Source: Aestuariibacter sp. GS-14 (GTDB taxonomy: Bacteria; Pseudomonadota; Gammaproteobacteria; Enterobacterales; Alteromonadaceae). From it: a stretch of 64,000 bases of DNA. Made by a program: the position numbers and the translations under genes. This document shows positions 8,802 to 19,326 of this stretch, one piece after another. How positions within the stretch are numbered: position 1 is the stretch's first letter; each line of letters starts with the position of its first letter. The stretch covers positions 1 to 64,000 of the forward strand of contig NZ_VHIP01000008.1 of assembly GCF_006494365.1 (NCBI RefSeq), written 5' to 3'. The notes beneath the pieces were generated by a model. That model was given only the letters and a program-made list of their open reading frames with translations. It did no database searches and had not been told where the DNA came from.

Positions 8802-9578
8802 TTACACCTGCTCTTCGCGCAAAAACACCAGTTCAGTTGCACTGCTTTGCGCTTCGCTGTAGTAGTAACCGTCGGTATCGAATCCCTTCAGGCCAGCCAC
8901 ATCATCAACGCGATTCTGAATAATATAACGGGCCATCAACCCTCGCGCTTTTTTGGCAAAAAAACTAATGATCTTGTATTGACCATTTTTCTTGTCTTTA
9001 AATACCGGCGTTACAATCATGCCATCAACCTGTTTTGGCTTAACCGACTTAAAATATTCGTTTGAAGCCAGATTAACCAGCACGTTATCGCCCTGCGCTG
9101 CCAGCGCTTTGTTTACCTCAGTGGTAACGGTATTACCCCAAAACTCATACAGGTTTTTACCACGCGAATTAGCCAGCCTGGTACCCATTTCCAAACGATA
9201 AGCCTGCATCAGATCCAATGGACGAAGCACGCCATACAAACCCGACAAAATACGTAAATGCTGCTGAGCATAGGTAATATCGTCCGCAGATAAGGTGTGT
9301 GCATCCAAACCGGTATACACATCACCATTAAATGCAAACAACGCCTGGCGCGCGTTTTCCGGTGTGAAAGGAGTGCTAAATTCTGCAAACCGGTTGGCGT
9401 TTAACGTTGCCAGCTTGTCGCTGATTTTCATGAGCGACGACAAATCCGCCGGCGTCAGTGCTTTACATTCTTGCGCCAACGTAGCGGCATCACTCAGTAA
9501 AACGGGCTGAGTATGCTCAGATACGGGTATCTGGGTGTCAAAATCGAGATTTTTCGCAGGGGATACTACAACTAACAT
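8802..9578 (-). CDS. yaaA: Peroxide stress protein YaaA
   Basis: A 258-residue member of the YaaA/DUF328 family. In E. coli it lowers intracellular free iron during hydrogen peroxide stress and binds DNA. The conserved opening [10 protein letters not shown], the [23 protein letters not shown] core and the C-terminal [15 protein letters not shown] segment are all present. Two in-frame ATGs are adjacent. The second (9578) sits five bases from AAGGAG and is preferred. It is convergent with the DPPIV gene and divergent from talB. Confidence 0.95.
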   Translation of the reverse strand: MLVVVSPAKNLDFDTQIPVSEHTQPVLLSDAATLAQECKALTPADLSSLMKISDKLATLNANRFAEFSTPFTPENARQALFAFNGDVYTGLDAHTLSADDITYAQQHLRILSGLYGVLRPLDLMQAYRLEMGTRLANSRGKNLYEFWGNTVTTEVNKALAAQGDNVLVNLASNEYFKSVKPKQVDGMIVTPVFKDKKNGQYKIISFFAKKARGLMARYIIQNRVDDVAGLKGFDTDGYYYSEAQSSATELVFLREEQV

Positions 9579-9876
9579 CATTTCTCCTTACATTTGAGCC
9601 GAAGTATACCATTGTCAGGGGAGAAATTGGGCCGGTAAAACCGATTGAACGGTTCGCATTTTCCGGTTAACGAAAACCGTACTGGGATTGTTAAAAAATG
9701 ACATATCCGACCGCCACCAAAGAGGTTAAACAATCTGCCAGATTGTTATACACTAAACGTCAAACATATCACTATAAGTCAACAATGACGCCCTACAGTA
9801 GGCTGTTACAGGCACAAACACTGTAAAGTTGATTACTGCACTATCATATTCAGGCATATTCAGGATTAGGAACATC
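9579..9876. promoter_or_regulatory. yaaA/talB divergent control region
   Basis: 298 bp with no gene. It holds a 19-bp inverted repeat at 9729-9747 (AACAATCT, three-base centre, AGATTGTT), a short CTACAGTAG palindrome at 9792-9800, and TTACAG/CTGTAA arms at 9806-9826. The talB ATG at 9877 follows an AGGA site. I do not see a convincing -35/-10 pair. Confidence 0.5.
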
Positions 9877-10839
9877 ATGAGCAATCAGTTAGCATCACTT
9901 CGTAAAATTACTACCGTTGTTGCCGACACGGGCGACATTGAAGCCATTAAAAAATACCAACCGGTTGACGCCACCACCAACCCTTCGCTGCTGCTGAAAG
10001 CGGCGGGCATGCCACAATACGCAAGCCTGATTGACGAAGCTGTTGCATGGGCAGCCAAACAATCAAGCGATCCAGCACAGCAACTTACTGACGCAGCTGA
10101 CAAACTGGCAGTGTCAATTGGAAAAGAAATCTCCGCCACTATTCCAGGCCGTATTTCTACCGAAGTTGATGCGCGTTTGTCGTTTGACACCGCAGCCACC
10201 ATTGCTAAAGCAGAGCGTTTGGTTCAGTTGTACGCCGATGCCGGCATCGATAAGTCGCGCATCCTGATCAAGATCGCATCTACCTGGGAAGGCATCAAAG
10301 CAGCAGAAGTACTCGAGAAACAGGGTGTAAACTGTAACCTTACTCTGTTATTCAGCTTTGCACAGGCCCGTGCTTGTGCGGAAGCAGGCGTATTCCTGAT
10401 CTCTCCTTTCGTAGGGCGTATCCTTGACTGGTACAAAAAGAGCACAGGAAAAGACAGCTACGAAGCCAGCGAAGATCCTGGCGTAGTATCAGTAACCAGT
10501 ATTTATAATTTCTACAAGGCCAATGGTTACAACACCATTGTAATGGGCGCAAGTTTCCGCAATACCGATGAAATACTTGAGCTGGCCGGATGCGACCGCT
10601 TAACAATCAGCCCTAACCTGTTAGAAGAACTGGCAAATACTGCTGGCGAAGTAGAAGCTAAACTGGTTGATAACGGAGCAACAGAAGCCCCGGGTGAACG
10701 TTTAAGCGAAGCAGGATTCCGCTGGGAAATGAACGAAGATGCCATGGCCACTGAAAAACTGGCAGAAGGTATTCGTAACTTTGCTGCGGATCAGGACAAG
10801 CTGGAAACAATGTTAAAAGACAAGCTTGCCAAATTGTAA
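9877..10839 (+). CDS. talB: Transaldolase
   Basis: Transfers a dihydroxyacetone unit between sugar phosphates in the non-oxidative pentose phosphate pathway. The protein is 320 residues and the Schiff-base lysine is Lys132 in [11 protein letters not shown], the same position as in E. coli TalB. The [12 protein letters not shown] opening and [10 protein letters not shown] motif are intact. The frame continues upstream to 9829, but the ATG at 9877 matches family N-termini ([19 protein letters not shown]). It is followed after 48 bp by pgi, which suggests a carbohydrate operon. Confidence 0.97.
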   Translation: MSNQLASLRKITTVVADTGDIEAIKKYQPVDATTNPSLLLKAAGMPQYASLIDEAVAWAAKQSSDPAQQLTDAADKLAVSIGKEISATIPGRISTEVDARLSFDTAATIAKAERLVQLYADAGIDKSRILIKIASTWEGIKAAEVLEKQGVNCNLTLLFSFAQARACAEAGVFLISPFVGRILDWYKKSTGKDSYEASEDPGVVSVTSIYNFYKANGYNTIVMGASFRNTDEILELAGCDRLTISPNLLEELANTAGEVEAKLVDNGATEAPGERLSEAGFRWEMNEDAMATEKLAEGIRNFAADQDKLETMLKDKLAKL

Positions 10840-10887
10840 TACAATATTAACATTGTCTCACATTACATCGATTCAAAGGAAAAGAGT

Positions 10888-12537
10888 ATGACTACCCTTA
10901 CTCAATCTGCACAATGGCAAACGCTCACCAGCCTGGCTGAGTCAGTAAAAAGCGCACATATGCGCGACTGGTTTGCCAGTGACGCTCAGCGTGCTGAGCG
11001 CATGCAAGCGTCTGCCTGCGGCATTTTCGTGGATTATTCAAAAAACCGTATTACTGATAACGTCCTCGCCGCATTATTTGACCTGGCAGATGCCCAGGGC
11101 GTTGATGCGCAAAAAGCCGCTATGTTTAACGGCGAGACCATTAACACCACAGAAGGACGCGCAGTGCTACATACTGCTCTGCGTAACTTTTCGGGTAATC
11201 CGGTGATTGTCGACGGTCAGGACGTAATGCCAGAAGTACTGGCTACGCTGGACAAAATCAAGGCGTTTACCCATAGCATCCACTCGGGTGAACACAAAGG
11301 TTATACCGGAAAGGCCATTAAGCATATCGTGGCCATTGGTATTGGCGGCTCGTTCCTGGGCCCCAAAATCATGACCGAAGCACTCAAGCCATACCGCACC
11401 GACGCAGTGCAAGTGCACTTTGTTGCTAACGTTGATGGTTGCCATATCCATGATGTGCTAAGCGAGCGCGACCATGAAGACACCTTAATTGTGATGTCAT
11501 CTAAATCATTTTCTACCCAGGAAACGCTGCAAAATACATTGAGTGCCAAAGCCTGGTTTCTGAAACAAGGTGGCACCCAGGAAGACATCGCCAAGCACTT
11601 TGTTGCAGTGTCTTCAAACGTAAAAGCCGCCACCGAGTTTGGCATTGCAGCGGAAAACATTTTCCCAATGTGGGACTGGGTAGGTGGTCGTTACTCTTTG
11701 TGGTCTGCTATTGGTTTGCCTATTTCTCTGGCACTGGGTTTTGATAATTTCAAAGGCCTGCTGGAAGGGGCTTATGCAATGGACGAGCACTTTAAAACGG
11801 CCCCGAAAGAGCAAAACCTACCCGTGTTGCTGGCGGTCATTGGCGTGTGGTATCGCAACTTCTTTGATGCCCAGTCGCAGGTGTTACTGCCTTACTATCA
11901 CTACCTGCGCGGTTTGCCTGCCTATGTGCAGCAACTGGACATGGAAAGTAATGGCAAACTGGTAACGCAGGCTGGCGAAGCCATTGATTATGAAACTGGC
12001 CCAATTATCTGGGGCAGTGAAGGCACCAATGGTCAGCACAGCTTCCATCAGTTGATTCACCAGGGTCATGGTGTAATCCCGGTAGATTTCCTGATGCCTC
12101 TGAATGTGCCTAACCAGGACGATACCCACCACGCTATGCTGGCGTCAAACTGCTTTGGTCAGGCACAAGCACTTATGCAAGGTAAAACCTTTGAAGACTG
12201 CTATGCAGACCTTAATGGTAAAGGCCTGGATGAGGCTGAGCAAACCCGTCTCGCGCAGCACAAAACTATGCCGGGTAACAAGCCAAGTAACACTATTTTG
12301 TTCGAAAAACTGGATCCGTTCACACTTGGCGCGTTGGTTGCTATGTATGAACATAAGGTGTTCGTTCAAGGTGTTATCTGGCAGCTTAATTCCTTCGACC
12401 AATGGGGTGTGGAATTAGGAAAAGTTCTGGGAAATCAAGTATTAGCAGGCATCCAGGGAGATGCAGGCAGCAATGAGTTCGACAGTTCTACCCAGCAACT
12501 GATTAATCGCTTCAAGCAGGCCAATGCACCAAAATAA
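10888..12537 (+). CDS. pgi: Glucose-6-phosphate isomerase
   Basis: Interconverts glucose 6-phosphate and fructose 6-phosphate in glycolysis and gluconeogenesis. At 549 residues it equals E. coli Pgi. Signatures are [14 protein letters not shown], the [15 protein letters not shown] phosphate-binding segment, the LDMESNGK motif, the catalytic-histidine region [15 protein letters not shown] and the C-terminal [11 protein letters not shown] with its catalytic lysine. AAGGAAAAGAGT precedes the ATG. Together with talB it forms a two-gene unit supplying pentose and hexose phosphate interconversion. Confidence 0.98.
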   Translation: MTTLTQSAQWQTLTSLAESVKSAHMRDWFASDAQRAERMQASACGIFVDYSKNRITDNVLAALFDLADAQGVDAQKAAMFNGETINTTEGRAVLHTALRNFSGNPVIVDGQDVMPEVLATLDKIKAFTHSIHSGEHKGYTGKAIKHIVAIGIGGSFLGPKIMTEALKPYRTDAVQVHFVANVDGCHIHDVLSERDHEDTLIVMSSKSFSTQETLQNTLSAKAWFLKQGGTQEDIAKHFVAVSSNVKAATEFGIAAENIFPMWDWVGGRYSLWSAIGLPISLALGFDNFKGLLEGAYAMDEHFKTAPKEQNLPVLLAVIGVWYRNFFDAQSQVLLPYYHYLRGLPAYVQQLDMESNGKLVTQAGEAIDYETGPIIWGSEGTNGQHSFHQLIHQGHGVIPVDFLMPLNVPNQDDTHHAMLASNCFGQAQALMQGKTFEDCYADLNGKGLDEAEQTRLAQHKTMPGNKPSNTILFEKLDPFTLGALVAMYEHKVFVQGVIWQLNSFDQWGVELGKVLGNQVLAGIQGDAGSNEFDSSTQQLINRFKQANAPK

Positions 12538-12576
12538 ACATTACTGGTCCAACTTGTTCCAATAATGTGCAATACG

Positions 12577-12615
12577 TCCGGTTACCAGCCTTCACTTACG
12601 GGTAACCGGATTATC
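12577..12615 (+). terminator. Possible terminator after pgi
   Basis: A perfect 10-bp stem pairs TCCGGTTACC (12577-12586) with GGTAACCGGA (12601-12610) around a 14-base loop. The following bases are only modestly T-rich, so it could be a transcript-stabilising hairpin rather than a true terminator. Confidence 0.5.
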
Positions 12616-12769
12616 TGAACACCACGGAATTGTCATCACAGCGTCACAAATTGTTAATCAAAAGTAAATAAAAGTATTTTAATTTAGCAGTAGCTGTGGT
12701 ACATAACATGTCAGGGGTCAAAAAAGACACACTGACAGTGTAGTTAGCGGTAATAATAAGGAGATCTCC

Positions 12770-12946
12770 GTGGATACTTCAGATCTATTTGAAATGCTCG
12801 ATTTAGATGACAGTTCTACCAAAACCAAAAGTAAAAAACGTAAGTGGAGAGAGATTGAAGCAATTAAGGACCGGTATCAGTTAGAGAAAGAGTTGGCCGA
12901 TATCGATTTAAGTTTCGACCTTAGCTTTGAGGAAGGCGTACGCTAA
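12770..12946 (+). CDS. Small DUF3545-type protein
   Basis: A 58-residue protein starting at GTG, seven bases after AAGGAG. The centre carries the basic stretch TKSKKRKWREIEAIKDR, the hallmark of DUF3545 small proteins of marine gammaproteobacteria, flanked by acidic segments (MLDLDD and DIDLSFDLSFEEG). It is predicted helical and cytoplasmic. Function unknown. A strong terminator follows directly, so it is probably a monocistronic gene with its own promoter in the 232 bp after pgi. Family assignment rests on the KWREIEA core remembered from the family. Confidence 0.75.
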   Translation: MDTSDLFEMLDLDDSSTKTKSKKRKWREIEAIKDRYQLEKELADIDLSFDLSFEEGVR

Positions 12947-12952
12947 ATACCA

Positions 12953-12988
12953 AACAGCCACATGGTGCAAACCTTGTGGCTGTTTTGC
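12953..12988. terminator. Bidirectional terminator after DUF3545 gene and ung
   Basis: A 10-bp stem, AACAGCCACA at 12953-12962 with TGTGGCTGTT at 12975-12984, is followed by TTGCTTT. The reverse strand also ends in T-rich sequence, so it can serve the convergent ung transcript. Confidence 0.85.
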
Positions 12989-13009
12989 TTTATAGTGTTC
13001 GTTGTTGGT

Positions 13010-13669
13010 CTATACCTGCCAGTTAACAGGCTGTTTGCCTTGCTGACTGAGTAACGCATTGGTTTGACTAAAGTGGCCACATCCCAGAAAGCCCCGGTGC
13101 GCAGAGAGTGGCGACGGGTGCGGTGCATTCAATACGTAATGCTTTTGCGTATCGATGTTTTGTCCCTTTTTCTGGGCGTGACTACCCCAAAGTAAAAACA
13201 CAACGCCTTGTTGGGTATCGTTAACCGATTTAATCACAGCGTCGGTAAACGCTTCCCAGCCCCATTTCGCATGACTGTGCGCTTTACCCTGCTCTACTGT
13301 GAGTACGGTATTGAGTAACAGTACTCCCTGCTTCGCCCATTGCGTTAAATTACCGTGTGATGGAATGCGAAACCCGTCGATATCCTGCGCCAGCTCTTTG
13401 TAAATGTTTACCAGTGATGGTGGCGTTTTGATGCCGGGAAGCACTGAAAAACACAAACCATGAGCCTGTCCTGGACCGTGATAGGGATCCTGACCCAGAA
13501 TAACCACTTTCACCTCTTCCAACGGGGTGAGAGTCAGCGCATTGAATACATCAGAGGCCGGCGGATAAATTGCTTTACCCGCCATTCGTTCGGCATCAAC
13601 ACGGGCCATTAACTGCTGAAAAAAATCAGCGTGCTTTACCGGCCCGAGAACGTCTTGCCAGCCTGGCAT
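13010..13669 (-). CDS. ung: Uracil-DNA glycosylase
   Basis: Removes uracil from DNA at the start of base-excision repair. The 219-residue protein has the water-activating motif [13 protein letters not shown] with Asp61, and the minor-groove leucine loop [13 protein letters not shown] with catalytic His184. Length is normal for family 1 UNG. The start codon shares one base with the thrC stop (TAATG), so ung is probably translated from the end of the threonine operon transcript, an odd partner for amino-acid genes. Confidence 0.97.
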   Translation of the reverse strand: MPGWQDVLGPVKHADFFQQLMARVDAERMAGKAIYPPASDVFNALTLTPLEEVKVVILGQDPYHGPGQAHGLCFSVLPGIKTPPSLVNIYKELAQDIDGFRIPSHGNLTQWAKQGVLLLNTVLTVEQGKAHSHAKWGWEAFTDAVIKSVNDTQQGVVFLLWGSHAQKKGQNIDTQKHYVLNAPHPSPLSAHRGFLGCGHFSQTNALLSQQGKQPVNWQV

Positions 13670-14958
13670 TACTCGCCTTTTAGCAAAGAAAACAAATGCG
13701 CTTTTAAAGCGGCATAGTCAGCTGGCAGTTCAGCTTCGAGACTTTCTTTGTTAGCACAGTCAGCCAGAGGTTGTGGCAGGCTAAGCGGTGTACCCAGCAC
13801 GTTTTCAACCGTTTCGCGGAATTTTGCAGGGTGCGCTGTGCCAAGGAAAACACCAATTTCGCCCGGTTCCAAATCGTGGCTTACTGCGCGATAGGCAATC
13901 GCCGCATGCGGCTCACTGGTATAGCCCTCTTTCAGCAACTGACGCATTGCTAACTGGGTGTATTCCTCATCTACTGACTCACCACGGATCACACTCTTAT
14001 CCAGATAACCGCGCTCAATTAATGCTTCAATACGAGGCCAGTTATTGGGCTGACTTACGTCCATAGCATTCGACATAGTCGCTACGGTCGCGTTTGGCGC
14101 CCACTCACCGGTCTTCAGGTAGCGCGGTACGGTATCATTCAGATTCGTTGCCGCAATAAAGCGCTTAATCGGCAGGCCCATGGTCTTGGCTATCATACCC
14201 GCAGTCAGGTTACCAAAGTTACCGCTCGGCACGGAGAACACTACTTGGTCGCGCTTGTCAGCAGGCAATTGCGCCACGGCTTCAAAGTAATAACATACCT
14301 GTGCCAGCAAACGGCTGATGTTAATGGAGTTGGCAGAGTTTAAATGTAATCCTTCGCGTACGTCCGGATCGTCAAACGACTGCTTAACTAACGCCTGACA
14401 AGCATCGAAGTCACTTTCAATCGCAACGGTGTGAATATTATCACCCAGCGTGGTAAATAGTTTCTGCTGTAACGGGCTGATTTTGCCTTTCGGGAACAAA
14501 ATTACCACATTGATGTTATCCAGACCGTGGAATGCATGTGCAACTGCCGCGCCGGTATCACCCGAGGTAGCGGTTAGAATAGTGATGGGTTTACCGTCGC
14601 TGATACGCGATAACACCTGCGCCATAAAGCGGCCGCCAAAGTCCTTGAACGCCAGCGTAGGACCGTGGAACAACTCCAGGCTATATACGTTGTCGGTCAC
14701 TTGCACTACCGGCGCTGGAAAGGTAAAGGCCGTATTCACGACATCTGCCACCAACTCTTCGCCTAATTCACTGCCAATCAGGGTTGAGAGGATCTTAATA
14801 GAGCGTTCAGCGAACGGCAGTGCTAATAAGCCATCGATATCGTCGAGCACTGGAATGTCAGTTGGGAAAAACAATCCCTGATTGCGTCCAAGGCCTTGTT
14901 TTACTGCTTGCGCAAATGACACCTGTTCACTTGCGTCTTTTAAATTTACCAATTGCAC
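13669..14958 (-). CDS. thrC: Threonine synthase
   Basis: PLP enzyme converting O-phosphohomoserine to threonine, the last step of the pathway. The 429-residue protein is of the E. coli-type long class. The PLP-binding lysine is Lys105 in [14 protein letters not shown]. The [16 protein letters not shown] phosphate loop and the [12 protein letters not shown] cofactor-contact motif are present. It follows thrB after 12 bp and overlaps ung by one base. Expression should follow the thr leader attenuator far upstream. Confidence 0.97.
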   Translation of the reverse strand: MQLVNLKDASEQVSFAQAVKQGLGRNQGLFFPTDIPVLDDIDGLLALPFAERSIKILSTLIGSELGEELVADVVNTAFTFPAPVVQVTDNVYSLELFHGPTLAFKDFGGRFMAQVLSRISDGKPITILTATSGDTGAAVAHAFHGLDNINVVILFPKGKISPLQQKLFTTLGDNIHTVAIESDFDACQALVKQSFDDPDVREGLHLNSANSINISRLLAQVCYYFEAVAQLPADKRDQVVFSVPSGNFGNLTAGMIAKTMGLPIKRFIAATNLNDTVPRYLKTGEWAPNATVATMSNAMDVSQPNNWPRIEALIERGYLDKSVIRGESVDEEYTQLAMRQLLKEGYTSEPHAAIAYRAVSHDLEPGEIGVFLGTAHPAKFRETVENVLGTPLSLPQPLADCANKESLEAELPADYAALKAHLFSLLKGE

Positions 14959-14970
14959 TGTTACTCTACC

Positions 14971-15930
14971 TTACTCTTGTTCCTGCTGAGAACCTGCACC
15001 CTGTGCAGGAATACGACATACGTGGCTAAAGCCATCTTCGTTCTGGATATAGTGCTTGCTTAGCCAGCCCGAAATGTCATTGGCTTTGCGGTAATCATCG
15101 CATACAGCAAATACCGTTGGGCCTGAACCCGAAATACCAAACGCCAGGGCGCCATTACCCATACTGTAAGCGCGTGCTTCATCGAATGCCGGCAACAGCG
15201 ATTTGCGATACGGCTCAGCAATGACGTCTTGCATTACACTGGCAGCCAGCGCGTAATCATCGTTATACAATGCGTGTACGAAAATACCCAACTGACGACC
15301 AAAGGTTAACGTATTCGCCATTGAAATTTCTTTTGGCAAAATATTACGCGCGGCCGATGTGGACACACTGATACCCGAATAGCACACCACCCAATACCAG
15401 CTTTTCACAACTGGTAACGACACCGTTACCTGGTCTTGCTGACCGGTCATTAGGGTCATACCACCCAGGTAACATGGCGCAACGTTATCGTAGTGAATAC
15501 TGCCGCTGATTTGTCCTTCCAGCTCGCCCATCATGGTTAACAGCGTGGTTTTATCGAATGGACGACCGAAGTGTTCATTAAGGCCATGAAATGCAGCTAC
15601 AATCGAGCTCGCACTGGATCCCAGCCCACTGCCAATTGGCAGACTCTTCAGTAGTGTCATGTGTACTGGCGTTACCGCCAGCCCTTTAGCCTGCATGGCT
15701 TTTTCAAAATGAATATAGCAGTCTTTTACAATGTTATCGTCAGGATCGGCTGGCAACTTATGGGCAAATACACCCGCCACAGACAGGCCGAATTCATCGG
15801 CATCACTAACGATGACTTCATCGCCTAACAAACTCCCATCAAGAGGTTGTAAGGCCGCGCCCAATACATCGAATCCCAGGCTGACATTGCCTATGGATGC
15901 CGGGGCGTACGCTCTGGTTGTTTTCATGTT
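14971..15930 (-). CDS. thrB: Homoserine kinase
   Basis: Phosphorylates homoserine with ATP for threonine synthase. It is a GHMP-superfamily kinase of 319 residues. The ATP loop is LPIGSGLGSSASSIVAA, the N-terminus reads YAPASIGNVSLGFDVLG, and the C-terminal GISGSGPTVFAV motif is present. The frame is open from a TTG at 15942, but the ATG at 15930 gives the standard start and has a GAGAG site upstream. It lies 18 bp after the thrA stop. Confidence 0.96.
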   Translation of the reverse strand, partial: NMKTTRAYAPASIGNVSLGFDVLGAALQPLDGSLLGDEVIVSDADEFGLSVAGVFAHKLPADPDDNIVKDCYIHFEKAMQAKGLAVTPVHMTLLKSLPIGSGLGSSASSIVAAFHGLNEHFGRPFDKTTLLTMMGELEGQISGSIHYDNVAPCYLGGMTLMTGQQDQVTVSLPVVKSWYWVVCYSGISVSTSAARNILPKEISMANTLTFGRQLGIFVHALYNDDYALAASVMQDVIAEPYRKSLLPAFDEARAYSMGNGALAFGISGSGPTVFAVCDDYRKANDISGWLSKHYIQNEDGFSHVCRIPAQGAGSQQEQE

Positions 15931-15948
15931 TGCTGCTCTCAAAACCGA

Positions 15949-18414
15949 TTAATGTGCATTTTGCCGCCAGGGCATTGTGCGAAGAATATCGGCAAATACC
16001 CCTGCTGCTGTTACGGTAGCGCCAGCGCCGTACCCGCGAATAACATAAGGGATTGGATTATAATAGTCACTGTGAATCGCCAGGGCGTTTTCACCGTCTT
16101 TTACTGCTGCCAAGGGGTGTGAAACCGGTACCGCCTTGATCATTACCTTACATTTGTCACCTTCAATGGAGCCAATGTATCTGAGTACTTTACCGTCTGC
16201 TTTCGCATTAGCAACCCGCTCGGCAAAATCTGCATCAAGCTGGGGTAATTGATCCATAAATGATGCCACGTCGCAATCTTCGGCAAACCCGGCCGGCAAT
16301 ACCGATTCAATCTCAATATCCTTCAGCTCTAACTCCAGATCGGCTTCACGCGCCATGATCAGCAGTTTACGAGCCACGTCCATACCACTCAGGTCGTCAC
16401 GCGGATCCGGCTCAGTAAAACCGTTTGCCTTCGCGGTGCCGGTTGCCTCAGACAGGCTCATGCCTTCCTCCAGCTTACCAAACACATAAGACAAACTGCC
16501 CGACAGAATACCTTCAAAGCGATGCAGTACGTCACCGGCAATAAACAGCTTTTGCAGGTTGTCGATTACCGGCAAGCCCGCTCCAACGGTGGTTTCGTAC
16601 AAATACTGACGATTGGTTTGCAGCGCCGTTTTGCGTAATTTTTTGTAGTAAGCCAGCGAGTCAGTGTTAGCCTTTTTGTTCGGCGTAACAACGTGGAACC
16701 CATTTTCCATCATATCCACATACTGGCTGGCGATAGCCGCATTGCTGGTGCAATCCACAATGACCGGATTCACCAATGCATTGTTGTTCACAAACTCATG
16801 CAAACGCTCAACCGAGAACTGGTCCAGAGATTCAGCCAGCTCAGCCTGCCAGTTGGCAGACACATCGATACCATTGCTGCTAAGTAACAGCTTACGGCTA
16901 TTGGCAATACCATACACACGAGCCTGAATGTTGCGTTTCAGCAGCACGGGTTGCTGTCTGGCAATCTGTGCAAGCAGTTCAGCACCCACCACACCGCAGC
17001 CAATCAGGAAAATATCCAGTGTATGGCGATCCGAGAAAAAGTTCTGGTGAATCACTTTTACCGCTTTTTTAGCGCGTTTGGCTTCAATTACAGTAGAAAT
17101 TGAACGCTCAGACGACCCCTGGGCGATTGCGATGTTATTTACACGGGCCTGCGCTAACGCATTAAAGAAGCGCGCTGCCAGTCCTTTGGTGTGACGCATG
17201 CCATCCCCCACCAGAGTGACAATAGCAAGGTCGTGACGCACTTCAATCGGATCCAGCAACTGGTTCTGTAATTCCAGTGCAAAGGCATCTTCCAGCAGGC
17301 TTTGTGCGCGCAGCGCATCTTTGCTGTGAATACAGAAGCTGATGGAATACTCAGAGCTGGACTGCGTGATAAGACTAATGGAGATATGGGCGTTAGACAT
17401 GACCTCAAATACGCGACTTGCCATGCCCACCATGCCTTTCATGCCCGGACCCGCAACATTGAACATGGCGATGTTATCTAACTGGGATATCCCTTTCACG
17501 CTGGTCCACTGGGTACTGGCTTCATTGCTGATAAGCGTGCCCGGAGCGCTTGGATTTAAGGTATTTTTAATTAAACACGGAATATGATGCTGAGCGATTG
17601 GACCAATGGTTTTCGGATGCAGAACTTTGGCGCCAAAGTACGAGAGTTCCATGGCTTCCTGGTAGGTCAGTTTATCCAGAAGTACTGCCCCTTCGACCTG
17701 ATTTGGATCAGCATTGTATACGCCGTCTACGTCTGTCCAGATTTCGCAGCAATCAGCATCGATACACGCAGCCAGCACAGCGGCAGAGTAATCCGAGCCG
17801 TTACGGCCTAACGTGACTTTTTCGCCTGCGTCATTCGCTGCCACAAACCCTGGCATAATGATCAACTGGCTGCCATCGGTATTTACATCGCTAAAGCGCG
17901 CTTTACTCAGCGCAACATCGGCAATACTGTCGAGATAATCACCTTCGGCAAGAATATATTTCACCGGATCAATAATAGTATTGCTTACACCTTTGGCAGT
18001 GAGGATAGCGCTGAATAAGTTAACGCTGATGTATTCGCCCAGGCTCATGATCCCTGCGGTTACCGGATCAGGTGAACAGCCCAGCAGCGCAATACCCTGA
18101 AGCTGTTTATTCAGTGCGTTAAGATGCGTTGTGATGAAGCTGCTGATTCCGTCAAAGTTAAAACCTGGCAACTGTGCATGCAGTTCTGCTGCAATGCCAT
18201 TGACTGTTTTATCCAGTTCAGCAAACAGTTCGCTGTAATCTTCCCCTGCCGCTGCCTGGTCGCACAAGGCACCTAGCGCATTAGTAACGCCTTTCGGAGC
18301 AGACAAGACTACAGCAGCACCATCTGCCTGGTGAATGGTCGTGCTAATCTCGGTCACCCGCAAGTAACGCGTTGCATCGGCCAGAGATGAACCACCAAAC
18401 TTTAAGACTTTCAT
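15949..18414 (-). CDS. thrA: Bifunctional aspartokinase I / homoserine dehydrogenase I
   Basis: First and third enzymes from aspartate to homoserine in one 821-residue chain. The aspartokinase half begins [11 protein letters not shown] and has the substrate loop [14 protein letters not shown]. Two ACT regulatory units lie in the middle (residues ~315-460). The homoserine dehydrogenase half begins at the NAD(P) motif [14 protein letters not shown] (about 468) and contains [11 protein letters not shown] and the catalytic region [19 protein letters not shown]. The ACT units imply allosteric threonine inhibition. AAGGAG is six bases before the ATG. The gene heads thrABC after a leader attenuator and supplies homoserine to both threonine and methionine synthesis. 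Confidence 0.98.
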   Translation of the reverse strand: MKVLKFGGSSLADATRYLRVTEISTTIHQADGAAVVLSAPKGVTNALGALCDQAAAGEDYSELFAELDKTVNGIAAELHAQLPGFNFDGISSFITTHLNALNKQLQGIALLGCSPDPVTAGIMSLGEYISVNLFSAILTAKGVSNTIIDPVKYILAEGDYLDSIADVALSKARFSDVNTDGSQLIIMPGFVAANDAGEKVTLGRNGSDYSAAVLAACIDADCCEIWTDVDGVYNADPNQVEGAVLLDKLTYQEAMELSYFGAKVLHPKTIGPIAQHHIPCLIKNTLNPSAPGTLISNEASTQWTSVKGISQLDNIAMFNVAGPGMKGMVGMASRVFEVMSNAHISISLITQSSSEYSISFCIHSKDALRAQSLLEDAFALELQNQLLDPIEVRHDLAIVTLVGDGMRHTKGLAARFFNALAQARVNNIAIAQGSSERSISTVIEAKRAKKAVKVIHQNFFSDRHTLDIFLIGCGVVGAELLAQIARQQPVLLKRNIQARVYGIANSRKLLLSSNGIDVSANWQAELAESLDQFSVERLHEFVNNNALVNPVIVDCTSNAAIASQYVDMMENGFHVVTPNKKANTDSLAYYKKLRKTALQTNRQYLYETTVGAGLPVIDNLQKLFIAGDVLHRFEGILSGSLSYVFGKLEEGMSLSEATGTAKANGFTEPDPRDDLSGMDVARKLLIMAREADLELELKDIEIESVLPAGFAEDCDVASFMDQLPQLDADFAERVANAKADGKVLRYIGSIEGDKCKVMIKAVPVSHPLAAVKDGENALAIHSDYYNPIPYVIRGYGAGATVTAAGVFADILRTMPWRQNAH

Positions 18415-18467
18415 TGAATGCTCCTTGACTGCATTGTTATGGGCCAGCTTGCCCCTTTCGTTACCGC

Positions 18468-18497
18468 AAAAAAAAACCCGCTCTTTTCAGGGCGGGC
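18468..18497 (-). terminator. thr operon attenuator terminator
   Basis: On the minus strand an 8-bp G+C-rich stem with one mismatch (18489-18496 with 18477-18484) is followed by nine U residues. It lies between the leader peptide stop and thrA, where a transcription attenuator is expected. Confidence 0.88.
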
Positions 18498-18523
18498 TTT
18501 CGATGTCTGTTTGCTTACGCGCA

Positions 18524-18589
18524 CTAGCCAGCGACCGCCCTCCAAGAGGTGGTAATCATCATGCCGGTAGTGCTAATAATCGTCTTCAT
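18524..18589 (-). CDS. thrL: thr operon leader peptide
   Basis: A 21-residue reading frame (start 18589, stop TAG at 18524) whose first half is dominated by threonine and isoleucine codons: MKTIISTTGMMITTSW, giving five Thr and three Ile in 14 residues. This matches the principle of the E. coli thr leader (MKRISTT...), where stalled ribosomes at Thr/Ile codons prevent the downstream terminator from forming. The terminator at 18468-18497 starts 28 bp after the stop codon. No strong ribosome site is visible. Too short for ordinary gene finders. Confidence 0.88.
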   Translation of the reverse strand: MKTIISTTGMMITTSWRAVAG

Positions 18590-18601
18590 GCGTTCAATTT
18601 G

Positions 18602-18625
18602 CCGTATAGACGTCTATATGTCAAC
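18602..18625 (-). promoter_or_regulatory. Met-box-like palindrome upstream of thrL
   Basis: A perfect 14-bp palindrome, TATAGACGTCTATA, lies at 18605-18618. Its core AGACGTCT (18608-18615) equals the consensus MetJ half-operator. The adjoining 8-mers on the plus strand, TGCCGTAT and ATATGTCA, each match 5 of 8 positions. A TTGACA hexamer on the minus strand (18619-18624) abuts it, but the matching -10 (CAAATT) is poor. MetJ control is inference. Confidence 0.45.
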
Positions 18626-18691
18626 AGGCTTTGCGCATTTTTCAGACCGTTCCGTTGCCAATCTGGTCGGAATCTTTGTATTTGGGCGCGC

Positions 18692-18700
18692 ATAATAGCA
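18692..18700 (-). promoter_or_regulatory. Possible extended -10 promoter of the thr operon
   Basis: On the minus strand TGCTATTAT forms a TGn plus TATTAT extended -10 element about 100 bp upstream of thrL, a reasonable leader length. No good -35 is visible. Confidence 0.35.
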
Positions 18701-18807
18701 CGTTATTCCCTTGTTCGGCTAGGGATCTGCCCTGCAAATAATAAAAAGGGGCGATACTCTATTTTCCCCCCTCAATGTGTTAATAACGTACGAATAACGG
18801 CTGGAAT

Positions 18808-19326
18808 TTATGAACCAAACAGCACCATCAGCACCATAAACACAAATCCAATGCCCGCAATTTTCAACCCGTTTTTATACGGTAGCGCTTTGGGGATAAA
18901 CATTAAAAACGCTGAAATAACGAAAAACAACAACGACACGCCAAACGCAATATTCACAAAAAACAGTGGGCTGTTAGTGGTAGCTTTATGCAACTTAACC
19001 ATTTTGGCCAGCGGTGCCGGGTAATCTTTCACAGAATACACTACATCACCGGTTTGTTTGTTGTATTGTCCCTGACGGAAGCGGATGGTGTCACCATTGT
19101 CATCTTCTACGGCGAAGCCTTTGAGGCGCAGTTGTTCGCCCAGCCCTTCACCACTCAAACCTGTCTCTAACTTGCGCTCATAGGTAGTTTCGAATTTTAG
19201 AAATTCAGTATTTCTGAAAATCAGCAAAACTCCGCTCACCGCATACACGGCCATGATGCCGGCAAGAAAAAAACCAATCCAGCGGTGATACTGTCGAAAA
19301 CTATGATGAAATTTTGGTGAAGCCAT
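18808..19326 (-). CDS. PepSY-associated membrane protein
   Basis: A 172-residue inner-membrane protein. It has an N-terminal helix (IGFFLAGIMAVYAVSGVLLIF, residues ~18-38) after a HHSFRQYHRWIG lead, a periplasmic PepSY-like domain (~45-115), and two C-terminal helices. This layout is that of PepSY-TM proteins, several of which act in iron or heme reduction, but no substrate is evident here. The frame is open to 19395, yet AAGGAAG just before the ATG at 19326 and family-like MASPKFHHSFRQYHRW support this start. It sits alone upstream of the thr operon in the same direction. Confidence 0.75.
   Translation of the reverse strand: MASPKFHHSFRQYHRWIGFFLAGIMAVYAVSGVLLIFRNTEFLKFETTYERKLETGLSGEGLGEQLRLKGFAVEDDNGDTIRFRQGQYNKQTGDVVYSVKDYPAPLAKMVKLHKATTNSPLFFVNIAFGVSLLFFVISAFLMFIPKALPYKNGLKIAGIGFVFMVLMVLFGS

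Noticed and set aside
9818..9838. HexR-like site upstream of talB (TGTAA...TTAC)
   Set aside because: The arms are spaced six bases apart instead of five and the second arm ends TTACT, not TTACA, so it does not fit the HexR consensus.
18425..19024. A 199-codon plus-strand frame across the thr leader region
   Set aside because: It is antisense to thrL, the attenuator and the PepSY gene, has no ribosome site, and its sequence shows no domain-like pattern.
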